DNA from: Gnetum montanum
Lineage: Eukaryota > Streptophyta > Gnetopsida > Gnetales > Gnetaceae
NCBI GenBank assembly: GCA_015680685.1
Contig: MNCI01028452.1
Coordinates: 482,781 to 546,780 of the forward strand
Length of the DNA stretch: 64,000 nucleotides
Reading direction: 5' to 3'
In this document: in pieces, positions 44,560-57,310 of the stretch
Numbering within the stretch: the first letter of the stretch is position 1
Layout of the letters: each line of letters starts with the position of its first letter
Translations under genes and position numbers: made by a program
Notes under the pieces: generated by a model
The model's database searches: none
Told to the model about the DNA's origin: nothing
Seen by the model: the letters and a program-made list of their open reading frames with translations, nothing else

Positions 44560-47500
44560 TCCTATTGCTTGATGTTTGCAAGGTGTTGCTAAAACCTATT
44601 CTAATAGTAGTTGAGTTGGTGGGCATCCTATGTTGTGTGAGCAAACCTATCCCTAACATGACTACACTAGATATGAAAGTGGGTCATTAGGCAATGTGGT
44701 TTTGGCCAGGGGCTTATGAGTTCTTGGAATACCTACTATAGTAGTTCAATGTGATTATGTGGGCACACTTGGTGGTGGAGTTTGCTAGTGCTATTACTAA
44801 GACATTGCTACCTAGGACTAACTAGGGGGCATCCTAAAGTTCATCTCAGATGAGTCCACTACTAACATTGATGGGCTAGATGGTTTGGGTAGAGGTCCTA
44901 GGAGCACTTGATAGCTATCTAGGGTATGTCACATGATAGTGTTTACTTGTTATAACAAAAGAAACACCCTTTTCATCACACTACAGGTGCATACCCTATT
45001 CCAGAACCCACCTGGAATCATCTACTATACCAGAGGATAAGTGCTTTCATACTGTAATAGTATTTTTTACTACTAGCTTATGTTAAATTGCTAATGACTT
45101 ATGATCAGAGTTGATGAGGAGGGCCTACATGATGAGGAGGATACTATAACCTTGATCCACACTGCTTTGGAGGTGTTCTCATTTAACATGAATGTTTAGG
45201 TAGTCGTGATTGAGTAGGTGGATCCTGATCTGGAGGCTTACCCTTCCTGATACCTTAAGGCATACGAGTGATGCAAGGCCCATAGCTAGTTGTATGAGGA
45301 GTGGGCTATTGGTGAGATTAACATTGAGGAGATACTTGCAGTGCCACCCCCATCTCACATCCTGTTTGTGTCACATACATATCTATGTTTTGGCTCATCT
45401 GATTATTCGTGTATGCCTTTCAGCTTACCTCATTTGCTTGATGCTAACATTAATTGCATTGTGTTGTAGTAGTGGTTACTTCAATTGATGTGACAGTGAT
45501 CACCATGGGCCACATAGAGGCCACTCTCATCATGAAGTATGGTGAGGTGGAGGGTGCGCAACACTAGTTGTGCCACAAAGTGCCAAATGCACTAATGGCT
45601 CGACTTATGCATGCTGGGTTAATGGACCTATTCTTGGCCCTTAGCCCAAGTATCCCAGTGGTTAAAATGGTTACCATCATTCACTTCTTTAGTAGTGATG
45701 TCAAGTAGTTCATCACCTAGGTATGCAACATGACAGTAGTGTTGGACCTCAGTGAGGCCTTCTTTGCAGACCTCTTTGGCATTTCCATTGATGGCCCAAT
45801 GATTGTCAATAAGGCTAGTAGGGAGGTGGACCACAAAGGAAAGATCAAGGACTAGTTGGGATCTACTTGATCTTACAAGGGAATCCCTTTCAAAAATGTG
45901 CTAGTGCTTGAGGTGTGGGAGCTCTATCCTCTATTCTACGCTAATGCCTTTCCAAAGTTACTTTTCCAAGGAAAGATCCTTGGGGTGGAACAAGCACTAG
46001 TAATGAAGGAGGTGCTACTAGAGGGCATGAGGTTCAACTGGGTAATGTACATAGCCACTAGCTTGCATGCAGAAATTTCTAGTTTATGGTTTAACCTCTA
46101 GGCGAGGTCCCACATCCATCTTGCATTCTTCATAGGATACCTACAAAGGTTTGCAAAGCTTTTGGTTATGCAAGATAATGGATGATGGGTGGTGTAGGAC
46201 AATGAGAAATTATCCAAGCCATGGATCAAGCATATGTTCTTGACCACACATCCATAGGACCCTCTGGAGGGGATCGATGAGTCATTATTAGTAACGACCA
46301 AGGGTCCCATGGGGCACTTGCATTACTCATGCAATAGTGCAGGTGAGGGTCCTCTAGTTGGCACCAAGAACATAATTAAGGTGAATTGTTATATAGCAGA
46401 GATGGTGGAACCATCTAAGGTCAAGATTAAGAGGCTGCATCCTAAAGAGGAAGCTGCTCTAGAGATCAAGAAGCCAAGTAGCAAAAGGATCTGCATCAAG
46501 CTTCAAAGCTTGCATGCAGATGTTGCAAGTTAATGCATGTGGCTTCTTAGATGCCTTAGTTGAACTTATGTATGTATTTTTATTTCTTATGTTTCTTTTG
46601 TTATGCTATATTTTTATTTAGTTAGTGATGTGCTATGTCCTCTAATGTGTTATATGTATTAATTGCAGAAATAGAAGAGTGAGCTGCAAGAGTAGTGGTT
46701 GAAGCGATAGCAGAGGAAGCACCTCCACAAGTTGAGGAGGAGGATGCCTAAGGAGATGATCCTACAAGGCAATAGAGGCCCTTTGGCATTTTGAGAAAGA
46801 GGTATTGCTCCACCTTGATGGGTGTGATTTTAATAGTTTGTTTGATGGTACATAGCTAGGTGAACCCGCTGCACTCACACCTGAGGGCTTGCTAGGTAAT
46901 CAACTTGTACTGCCATTTATCTTCCCCTCTTTGCTCTAGTATCTTTAGCTATTAGGCCATATGCTAATTGTATCTTTGTGTTATAACATTAGATATTCCT
47001 ACAAGTGGTCCCACATCTACCTATAGCATGAAGCCATGGGTAGATATGCTAGATAAATTGGCCTTCATGGAAGGCACCATTAAGGACATGATGGACTGCT
47101 TGTGGCAAGTAGACCCAAGGCTCGATATGTGTTTAATGTTGTTTTCCTTGTGCTATCTTGCTTACTACTTAAATTCTTAGTTTTTGGCTAAGATTATTTG
47201 GTTGTTACATGCCTGTACATCCTAAGCTACAGTGGGATCCAAGTAAAGTGGCCAAGGTGGATGCCCTCCCCGAACTCCCTCCTGAAGTTGATTAGGTACC
47301 TCGTCATATGTACGAGACATCGAACAAGCATATACTTTCCTATGCAAATGTGTTGTTGGTCTACAAGCACTCAAATAAGCACTTATGGAAATGCATGCAT
47401 AAACTATAGGAGAGGGTGACTAGCCAAGATGAGAAGATCAAATATCTTCAATCTATATATGACTTCATAGTGACTAGATCATAGGGAAATGGCACTTGAC

Positions 47501-48210
47501 ATACCTCTGAGATTGAGTATGCTAGATATTGGATAGCTCTTAGAGGTAAGAAAAAGGCCATGCAGGAGTTGATAGAGTAGTAACTCCAAATGGATTTGCT
47601 TGCCCAAAAGAACTAGAATTAGAAGAATTATAGCACTAAGGTTTATCAGTGGGGACAAACATAGAAGAACCATAAGAATCAGTACAAGTGAGCATGATGC
47701 GTACTTATGATGGTACAAGGAGGAGTTTATTGAATGCTGCTACCTTGAGATGTTTCTTGAGGTGATTAGTGAGAAGTAGGCATATGACTTGTTCATGCAA
47801 AGTATGGTCATGAGTGACTCTCCCATAAGGGAGATCATCACCCCCTTTGAAGAGGCCTCTTCTGCTACATTCTCGATGGAGCCACCGACATGGACTACTG
47901 TGAATAATGGCAAGATCCTTGAGGGTGTTGACTTTGGCTAGGAGGACTAGCCAAAACTTTTTGAAGCTAAGGTCCTTTGATGCTTAGAGGTTGGTCTAGG
48001 AAAGTTACCTCTAGAACTCACCAATGTGAGACCCTCTCAAGTTAGTTTTTTATGGTTTTTATGCTTTTAGTTAGCTTGTATAGTGCATGTTTGCTTACTA
48101 ATTGCTTTTATTTGCTATGGTTATGGTAGTAGGTACTAGGTGATGCTACAAGCCCCAATGATGCAATGGAGGAAGAAGAACTTCCATCCCCACCTAGTGC
48201 CATTGATTGA
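44560..48210 (+). pseudogene. Opposite-strand additional ORF of the Tat-like element (broken)
   Basis: Plus strand, opposite to the gag/protease on its right and the RT on its left. The best frame (45500-46530) reads MGHIEATLIMKYGEVEGAQH, VLDLSEAFFADLFGISIDGP, VWELYPLFYANAFPKLLFQG, then MRFNWVMYIATSLHAEISSL and a basic tail ending at 46533. Tat-lineage elements are known to carry extra ORFs, some on the opposite strand, often labelled putative plant transposon protein. The order and style fit, but I cannot confirm the family. Possible introns (CAG at 46670 and AT-rich gaps) may explain frame breaks. 46560-48210 contains shorter open pieces of the same kind. Confidence 0.5.
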
Positions 48211-48428
48211 GCATGATCAAATCTACCCCTTGTTGGGATTTTTTGCTACATCTTTGCCTCTAATGCTATTCATGTCATGTACTACTATGCATATTACATT
48301 TGATGGATGATTATTTCTATGTGTATTGTGTAAAATTTTATCCCTATATGGTCATTTGCTATGTGCTTACTATGCTTGTAACATGATGAATTAGGATGCT
48401 AATTTAGGATTATGCAACTATAGTGTGA

Positions 48429-48743
48429 CTAGGCCATTGCAGGCCTCATGCTTGTTTAAGGCCATAATGGGAGGGCCGATGCTAGGTTTTGAACATTTTG
48501 GGCCACATGCTACTAGTTTTAAGGCTATAACGGGCCAAGGCTACTAGTTTAAGGCCATTTTAGGCCATGGTGATAATTTAAGGTCATTCTAAGCCTATTG
48601 TATTGCTAGTTTAAGGCCATTCTGTGCCGCATCAATAGGATTAATGAGGGTAGTTTAAGGTCATTTCAGGCCAGGCATTGCTAGTTTGAGATCATTCTAG
48701 GCCATGGTGATAGTTTAAAGCCATTTTGGGCATATTGTATTGC
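48429..48743. repeat. ~31-bp tandem array of E2
   Basis: About ten units such as TAGTTTAAGGCCATTTTAGG then CCATGGTGAT. The core TAGTTTAAGG is shared with the E1 array at 38689-39182, so the two arrays are related and diverged. Confidence 0.82.
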
Positions 48744-49000
48744 TCTTTTTTATAATTTTAACTTTTATGATTTTTGTGCATTTTGATGTTTTTTATGCAT
48801 TAACTTAATAACTGATAAAGGATAAACTAAATGATTGAATGCATGAACTAAGTAGATGAATGCATAAACAAAGCAAAAAAATGTGTAAATAGAGTGAAAT
48901 GATGCATAATCTAAGTAATGAAGATAAATGTAAATGAGTAAACTAGTGCAGTGTAAGTGAAACGTAAAATACATGATTTGTAGAAGTGAAGGGTAGGCAA
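48744..49000 (-). other. AT-rich stretch between protease and array
   Basis: Rich in ATGCATAAA-like motifs. A 79-residue minus-strand open frame (49004-48765) is Leu/Tyr/Phe-rich and looks like low-complexity read-through. No recognised gene. Confidence 0.45.
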
Positions 49001-49900
49001 GCACCTAGCACATTTCGAGCTAAGGGGGTATCTTAGTCACATAGTTGCTTCCTAATATGGTGTGGATTAGGGGGCACGTAGGGCCTAGATTGCACTATTC
49101 AGTAGTCTCCTTGACTCTTGCTCAGTATGTTGAAGGGTAATTCTTCCCATAGGGCATCTTCTAGCAGGTCACTAGCTTCTTCCATCCTTTTGAATGTGTC
49201 AACCTCATGTGTTTTGTTGTCATCCTTTCCTACGGATGTGTCATTAGGGAACTCCACCTCTAACCCTTACTCTGTATTGATGTTCTTGATAGCCAAAGGG
49301 GTAGCATTATCACCATGGATGATAACTTCACCACCTTCATATGGAAGATGGATTTCTTGGCGGATAAGAGAGGAAACAGCTCATAATTGGGCTAGCCACG
49401 ACCTACCCAATATTAAATTAAAGTCTGGCATTTCTTCTACGATGATGAATTCAATAATGGTGGGGAATTCTTTGCCTACTATAAATACTATGGTGATAGT
49501 ACCCCTAATGATGACACATGACTAGTTAAAGGACTTCATGCATGTGGTTTTTGTTGGCTTGATTTGGTCCATGAGGCCTAGTTTGTCAATGATAGTGTAT
49601 GGGATAACATTTGTTGCTACCCTATCATCAACATGCACTCTCCGAATCTTGCATTACCCAACACGTATGGTGATGAACATGGGGGTTGTTATAACCTTAC
49701 CCTTCTTAGGGTTGACCTTAATTACTTCATCATGAAACACTAGGGATATGGAACTCAATTCCTGTGGTGTAGGGGCTAACATCACTACGTGGATGTAGTT
49801 CTCATTTGCAAGGATTTCCTCCATGATAGGAATGAAGGTAAACATCTATACTAGTGCTTTATGGTGAATATATGAGATCATAATTAGGTCATACAGGCTT
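49001..49900 (-). pseudogene. Aspartic protease of Tat-like element E2 (broken)
   Basis: Minus strand: VMLAPTPQELSSISLVFHDE (49790-49730), then RVHVDDRVATNVIPYTIIDK, where DDRVATN sits at the D-G-S/A-S active site with Gly replaced by Arg. IIVEEMPDFNLILGRSWLAQ (49440-49385) is the conserved C-terminal half, followed by HLPYEGGEVIIHGD. This wording is typical of Tat proteases. In-frame stops are present. Confidence 0.8.
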
Positions 49901-51586
49901 AATGTTGTATTCTTCTATTTGAGTGCTTTCTTAACTTGGGCTAATGTGTCTACGAAGTCTCTACCATTAGCCATGTTTTTACTGGCCTTGACTTCTTCCA
50001 TACATCCTAAGAGACAGATCTCTCATGGATGTGACTTGGGCTTTGTTGGCTTGGCATATGTAAGGGCCTCAATTCTTGGTTGTGATCTGCTGGTCATGGC
50101 CTATTTAGTTGCCTTAGCCATGGGGATTGTAGATATGGGTACCAGCTTTGGTGGACCTAGCACTCCTTAGTCTCGACATTGTCTAACCATCTAGTCTGTG
50201 AGATGCTCATTAGGCCTCTTATTTTGCCACCTAGGAAATCTACCCATGTTGCCAATAGAGTCAACTCTTGGATGGGAAGGGACCAATGTGTTGCCCACTA
50301 CCAGGCTTTGGGTAGGTGAGGAGCTAGCATGTTGTGGCACCCTAACAACAAAAGATGGTTGAACAGCTACTATTGCAATATGCTATGGAACCCTAACCAT
50401 GAAGGGTGTTGTGGTGCTTGAGGTGGCACTTTGATGAAAAATGGGGACCTTGAACCCATAGGGGCTAAGGGGACTCTTCCGCTACCAGAGGGTATATGAA
50501 TCATGAATGGCCACTACACTATTTTTGAGTTGTCATCGATGCTAATAATGTTTATGACATAGTCGACATCATCCATGTTTAGAGGATCCTTGTACACCCT
50601 CATATATTGGTTCTGAGGTTTAACTAGGTTAGCAACATCAAGTACCAACTCACCTTTATCAATCATTCTTTGGAGATCATCCTACAGGGCTATGCAAAAA
50701 TCAATGTTATGATCAAGTAACTAGTGGTAGTGGTAAAATCGGTATAGTCTAAAGTGTTTCAGGATCAAGGGCTCATTCAGTGCTACCGATGTGTATTCAT
50801 TAGTAGCTCACAATATCTATAATTCCTTTTGCAAGCATCTTTAGACATCTACTTATACTAGATACGTCTAGCCTTCAATAATTGGTCCAATAGTTTTGAA
50901 GGTTTTAATGACAACGATGTGTACTTGGAGATATCCTTGCACTCAAAGTTAGGCCTTGGAGTAGCTTGCACTATGGCCATTGATAACATGGGTTGGTTGG
51001 TTACTATAGTGCTAGGGTTGGTGGCTTTGTTGTTAGCTGGGGCTCTAGGTTGCCTAGCTGTTGGCCTCTAGTTGGTTGTTTTAGCCTCTTTAGCCACAAT
51101 CAGCACTGTTGCATTTTGCTTCCCCTTATCCTTGTCCTTCCTTGCATGTAGGTTCTTGTAGGCCACGTAGGCCAAGTCCTTATTGGCTTCTATTGCATCC
51201 TGTATGCTCTTGGTATGGGCAAAGGCTTGGCTTAGAGATTGCGGGCCCAAGTAGTACAGTTTTGACTCTATGAAGCCATTAACTACACCCTTAAATATGG
51301 CTAGGAGGGGTGTTTTAGCTATTGGCTCTCATATTTCATTTAATGAGGCATTCTAGTGTTGGATGAATTTTTGTCCAGGCTCTAGGTGGCCCTACTTGAT
51401 TTGCATTAGTTAGTCTACGATGGTTTTTGGCTTTAAGTTGTACTTCAAGAACATCATGAATTGGCTTAAAAGATCCTCCAAAGAGGAGATAGAGCTTTTG
51501 GATAATGCATGGTACCAATCTAGTGCCTTTCCAATGAGTGACATGGCAAACACACGTATGATGGCATGTGGCCATGCCTACAACAG
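49901..51586 (-). pseudogene. gag of Tat-like element E2 (broken, N-terminus removed by F)
   Basis: Minus strand from 51586: SKSSISSLEDLLSQFM, HLEPGQKFIQHWNASLNE, then FIESKLYYLGPQSLSQAFAH and EANKDLAYVAYKNLHARKDK, a Retrotrans_gag core with the usual basic end. The part before 51586 is missing because F is inserted there; it does not reappear before 64000. The C-terminal part (50900-49900) is very degraded, and I could not find the zinc knuckle. Confidence 0.75.
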
Positions 51587-52410
51587 TGATGAATCATGTT
51601 TTCATCTGCTCCGATGTTGGGTATCCAATTTTGGGACCAAGATGCAATGTTGGATATTTGATGTTGTAGGGTATATGCCAGCCTATAAATATAATGCTTG
51701 GGCTCATAATTTTCATATAGTTTTTCAATCAAAGTAGCAAAGCTCTTGCAGTTTGTTTTCTCTAGAGTTAGAATATTTTTTAAGTGCCCGCAGCAGGAGC
51801 CTAATTGTGTACAAATCTTTGTTCAAACACTAATGTATCTGAGCGAAACAATGTGACAAGAATAAAAATGAATTCTTTTGATAATCCTTGCAGCACTGAG
51901 AATAGATTCATGTTTCCTTTAATGCACTTTACTTTCATGCACTTTATTTTAATTCATCTTACTTAAGTAATTAACTTCTAGTTGTTAATGAGCATAAGCA
52001 TGTCCACTTCGAGCATACATATAGTGCTTGGTAATCCAACAATGCTTAACATTTGGTAATCCAGTAGCATTATATGTGTTTAAGATGTGTCTAGGAAAGT
52101 GGGATGGGTACTTGGGTTAGGCTAGCTACATAGTAGATAAATTAGATCATAAATTACTCAACCTTTCATTATTGTTGTAGGTGATTAAATTTGTAAAATC
52201 CAAAATGATAAAAATCACATACCTTGGTTGCACTTAATCATGTACTTCACAAGTGGAACTGGGAAGACAATGACCATTCTCAATGCCCATCTCACTTTCT
52301 AGAGGAACTAGTGCACTAGAGAACTATAGGTCTACAAAATTTGACTAGATAATGTGTGAACGCCTTAGTGATTCGTATGGTTGGGTGTAAGGGTACCTTG
52401 CCACTCATCA
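51587..52410 (+). repeat. 5' LTR of element F
   Basis: 824 bp, TGATGAATCATG...CTCATCA. TATAAATAT is at 51684-51692. The U3 dyad zone (51610-51665) is shorter than in the 3' copy (60690-60780). Confidence 0.92.
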
Positions 52411-52411
52411 T

Positions 52412-52429
52412 TGGTGTCATTGTGGAGGA
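52412..52429 (+). other. Primer-binding site of F (tRNA-Asp, decayed)
   Basis: TGGTGTCATTGTGGAGGA after one spacer T; more diverged than the others but in the right place. Confidence 0.72.
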
Positions 52430-52571
52430 CCTTTTGGTTGTTTTGTGTGCTACCTAGGATTTAGTGGAAATCATTCAAAATCATTGGAACGAACCTTAAA
52501 GTCATATCATATTTTATAATTACTATAACAAAAATGTACAAGCACACTACATTTTTATAATCTAATTAAAA

Positions 52572-54955
52572 ATGTCTTCTTCTCATAGGAGTGCTTCTTT
52601 GCTTAAGTCTAATGAAGCTCATCAACCAATGCCTTAATAATATCGAATGGTATATGTTGATTTTAATGAGTATGTACCCACCTTCATCCTACATCAAGAT
52701 GAACAACTATGATAGTATGACATGGAGGGAAACTATGATAGTATGTACCCACCTTCATCCTACATCTGTTCCTGCAATGCTTCACCAAATGCTTATTTGT
52801 CAGGATATTTAGGACCATCATGCTAAGTATGTTGTGCAAGATAGTAATGCCAGAGATTATCATACCATTGAGGCACAACATCTCTGGGATCACCAATTAA
52901 AACAACACCATGAATTTGCATAGGAGAAAATGATTTAATGATTCCCCATTCCTACTGTACCAAAATGATGATGGGGAACCATTCTTTGGGGGTTTTCCAT
53001 TTAGTGAAATTCCTCTCTTTGACTTTGGTTATGGAGGTCAAAACTAGAACTTGTAGTCCACAATTCACAATCTTGGTTCTGGTAAGGATGAATCCAATGA
53101 CAAAGGAGGATCCAAAGAGGCAAGTCAAGGTAAGGATGTAGACAAGAAACAAGATTGTGATCATGGTCGTAATCAATGAGGAGGTGGTAGTAGGCACTAT
53201 GATGGTGCTAGTCCTCCTTGCTCTTCACCTTCATTTTCATCATCATCATCTTCTTCTAGCTCTAATCATAACTGCAAGAGACAAGACTATGATGGAGGTG
53301 ACCAAAATGATCGATGGGACCACAATGACCATTGGGAAAGGCAAGATCAAGGGCATGGACATTCAAGAGAGGCACATTACCACAAATGATGCGGCAGCAT
53401 AGGGCATCATAGGCACCATGATTAAGACCTCAATGAGCCTTTGCTTGCTATTTGAAGTATGCTAAACATTGCAAAGGCAGTACAAATCCAAAAAAGGCAT
53501 GTAAAGGATAGTTGGATCAAAAGGCTAGACATGAACAATATTTCTTAATTTGAAGGGGGATATAACTATGATGCATAGAACCATCTCTAAGCTTTTCAAG
53601 ATGCATGTGCATTACAAAACATAGAGAATGAGTGGCAAAAAATTAACTTATTCCCAAGGACACTCATTAAAGAAGCAAAAACATGGTACTAGTCCTTAAA
53701 ACTAGAATCTATTAGACAATGGAGTACCATGCTTGAATTTTTTAATGAAAAATATCATATATATTCAAGAGTTTCCAACTTGAGAAGGTAGATCCAAGGA
53801 TGGAAATAAGAAACACATGAACTCTTGGATGCCACCATCGGTCGATACTATTCCTTAATGCATAAATTTCCTAGCCATGGTTATTCTTAACTAGATGAAC
53901 TTCACAACATCATAGATAGGCTTTGATCAGAAATGAGGAGAACCCTTGGTGTCTATGCACAAGGGTAACTATCAAAATTAAGCACCCATCAAATACAAAG
54001 ACTAATTGAACAAGTAGCTAAAGAGGAAGGTGAATTAAGAAAAGAAGAAAGTGCAGAAGAGTACAACTGCAATCCTCCGATTCAAAAGAGGAAGGTTCAA
54101 TTTTGTGATAGTGAGGAAGAATCCACACCTGATGAGGTGGTAAATAGAAAAACCTTACCACTCCAAAAATTTTAATCTAAAATTACGACTAAGGTTGATC
54201 AATTATGGGACTCCATGAATAGCAAATTTCAAGTTGTCCTAAAAATTTCTGAAGAGTCCAAAGAACAAGGTAGTAAACGTGAGTGCAGGAGCTGCAAAGA
54301 AGTTGAACGTGCCTATTAAAAAGGTAAGGGTAAGATTACTACAATAGAAGAAGTTGCGGAAAGCAAATCAAATGATGATGGTTGAGCTAACATTTTCTCA
54401 TATGTACATCCTAAGGGATGTTGTCCCATAGTGTCATACTTATAGGAGTCTAGGGTGTATGCCTTTAATCCATGACTAACACAAAGGTAAACATCTAGAA
54501 GATTACCTTATCCTCAAGGTAATTTTAGGAAGTTCCACTAGCAACAGCAATATTATCCAAGTGGAACTCCACCACAACCATATGAGTAGTATCAATAGTG
54601 GCAGCAACCACAGTCATGGGTGCTGGCACCACCAAGGCAGAAATACCCTTACAAATAACCTAATCCATATGGGTATTATGTTTAGCAACCCTTGTCTCCA
54701 CTTGACTCCTCTAGTCACATTTCTACTTTCCAATCTCACTACTACCATCTTGAAAATTACCAAATACATTCTCCACATGCAAGGAGGGATACCACCTCTT
54801 ACCCTTATCCTCTTCCTATTCCTACACATCTTCTTCCTCCAGCTACATAGCTACTACTTGCTCCCTCTATGCAAGGTGAACTACCAACTCAACTGCAACG
54901 AAACAATGCTATTAGGATTGTTAACCTACAACTGATTAATCAACTGAGTGGTTTG
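52572..54955 (+). pseudogene. gag of element F (broken)
   Basis: ATG at 52572 (MSSSHRSASLLKSNE), then a GVFHLVKFLS-type region, the linker with Ser runs near 53230-53260, the capsid core (MNNIS.FEGGYNYD at 53531; SLKLESI near 53700; NLRR.IQGWK near 53780), and QVAKEEGELRKEESAEEYN at 54008. VNRKTLPLQKF near 54150 precedes a lost zinc knuckle. A Gln/Pro-rich tail follows (54500-54700). A duplicated ATGATAGTATGTACCCACCT segment near 52700-52755 is a local copying error in this copy. Confidence 0.82.
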
Positions 54956-55710
54956 GATACTTGATCAAAGAAAATACCTTTTTTCCAACCACACAGTCCA
55001 CCTAAGCCCTCAAATACACCTATGGTTGACAATATTGTTCCTTTGTCTTCCTATGTCTCAAATACCTTCAAGTCCTCTTCAAACCAAACATTGCCCAGGA
55101 TCTATACTATTATGCTTACTCATGTTGTATCTGATTGGATTCATGCTAGAAACCTTCCTAAGAAATTAGCTGATCCTAGAAGTCCTCTCATTTATTTGTA
55201 TATCGTTAAGAATGAACTATGCAAAGCTCTTCTTGACTTAGGTTCTAGTGTCAACCTAATCTCTCATGATATGTATACTAAATGGAACCTACCTTCTTTA
55301 AAGAAGAGAAATATTAGATTAGAATTGATAGACTAGTCCATCATTATTTCATTAGTATTGATAGAAGACATTGTGACCACTATTTGTGGGTGGTCTTATC
55401 CTACTGATTTCCTAGTAATCAAGGTAGAAAACTACAAAAGAGATTTTCCAATCATCATGGGAAGGACATGGCTTAGCATTGTTGATGCAAGAATGGGCAT
55501 CCGAGATCTTTCCCTAGAAATATCCAAAGAAAATGCATTCAAAAAGATCAAGAAGAAGCAAGTACTATGCATTGCATATAGTGATATAGGGTGCAATTGT
55601 GTGCAAAAACTTTGGGCCATGAAACAAGCATCTATCTTTGCATGCAAGCAATGTGCACCAAAAGCAGAAATTCAAAGGTGTCTATACATAGTAGCCACAA
55701 AATAGGAGGG
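54956..55710 (+). pseudogene. Aspartic protease of F (catalytic motif intact, frame nearly open)
   Basis: The best-preserved protease here. 55022-55336 and 55358-55705 are open except for one TAG at about 55334 and one other break. LLDLGSSVNLISHDMYTKW (near 55230-55290) keeps the Athila-type D-L-G-S motif. IIMGRTWLSIVDARMGIRD (55453-55510) is the C-terminal half. The region ends in KLWAMKQASIFACKQCAPKA, conserved in all five elements. Confidence 0.85.
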
Positions 55711-55849
55711 CACCTAGTGGTTGGCCTCTTATTTTGAGAGTAGCACACTTGCATGGAATTGACTAAGAGCCTAACATGCACATATGTCATAGGCATGGAT
55801 GAACTAGGGCAAGTTCATCACCAACTCTTTGATGATGCAATGATAATCA

Positions 55850-56830
55850 TTATTGGGGAGAGTTGGAAATTCTTGAAAATTTTAAGAGCCCCTTGAACTA
55901 AAAATGCTACCTATTGAAATGGAATATGTGTTTTTAAAAAATGGAAAGCCGATCATAATCAATGCAAATCTTGCTCCAAAATAGAAAAAGATGTTGTTGA
56001 ATGTAGTTGAAAAATGATCAGCAATTTTTTCTTGGTCATATCTTGAACTCATAGGGATTGATCCTAGGATATGTCAGCATTGCATCTACACTAATCTGGC
56101 CATGAAGCCAAAGCGACAGCCACAAAGGCAATCAAACCCTAAACTAAAGTAGATTGTCAAAGAGGAAATCAAACAACTCCTCAAGGTGGGGTTCATTTAT
56201 CCCATTGTGAATAGTAAGTGGGTTAGTCCACTCGTGATTGTGCCAAAGAAAGATAATAAGTGGCAAGTTTGCATTGATTTTCAACTACTGAATGTGGTAA
56301 CATTCAAGGCCATTTGTTGATCAGGTGTTAGACACAATATTTAGGCATTGCTACTACAGTTTTCTAGATGGTTATAGTGGTTATAACCAAATTAAAATTG
56401 CACCAAAGGACCAGGCCAAAAAAACATGCATGAGTCCCTAAGGGACTTTTTCATATTGTAAAATTCTCTTTGGTCTATGCAATGTTCCTGCAACATTCCA
56501 ATGCTTGGTTCTAAGCATTTTTCAATAGCAAATCAGTGGTGGTGTGGAAGTCTTCATGGTTGAATTCTCCACTTATGGAGCTATATTTGAGTAAGCCTTG
56601 GACCACCCTGAGCATGTGCTAAAATAATGTGTTGAAACCAACTTGTGGCTCAATTAGCAAAAAAGTCACCTAATGGTACAAGAAGGCATTATATTGGGGC
56701 ACAAAATATCACAAGTAGGAATTGAGGTGGACCCTAAGAAAATAAGGATCATCCAAGGAATAACACACCAACCAGAAACTATGAAAGATGTTCAATCTTT
56801 CCTTGGACATGCTAGCTACTACTAGCAATT
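55850..56830 (+). pseudogene. Reverse transcriptase of F (broken, active site lost)
   Basis: KWVSPLVIVPKKDNKWQVCI (56217-56277) opens the domain. About 15 bases encoding the DHFPL segment are deleted near 56305, shifting the frame. The catalytic motif reads FMVE at 56553-56564 where D has FMDD, so both Asp are changed. GIEVDPKKIRIIQGI and SFLGHASYY follow. Not functional. Confidence 0.85.
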
Positions 56831-57310
56831 CATAGAGAATTTCTCTAAGATCACAAAGCTGTTGGTGGAGCTAACAAAGAAATATTCCCCATTTTTCTGG
56901 ACCATGGAATTTGAAAAAGCATTTCGATAGCTAAAAGATAAACTTGTGAAAACTCTAATTCTACAAGCACCTGATTGGATGACAAGAAACATCCATACTA
57001 CATCCACTACACTAGCTGATGCATTGGGGGTGCATAATTAAACTACACCACCATAGAAAAGGAATTGATGATAGTGGTATTTGCTCTAAAGAATTTCAAG
57101 AATTATGTGCTTGAATACAATGTGTTTGTGCATATGGATCATAGTGCCATCCACTTCTTGATGAATAAACCAATGGTAAGTTCCCATGTCATATGGTGGC
57201 TGGTGATCTTGTAGGAATTTAATCTTATGATAGTAGATCGAAAGGATATTGAGAATGTGGCTGTTCATCACTTGTATAAGTTACAATGGGACAACAAAGA
57301 GGAAGAAAAT
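56831..57310 (+). pseudogene. RNase H of F (broken)
   Basis: Compared with D 29191-29640, about 60 bases including the DAS motif are missing after PDW near 56978. EKELMIVVFALKNFKNYVLE (57057-57115) and VHMDHSAIHFLMNKPM remain. Stops and small deletions follow. Confidence 0.78.
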
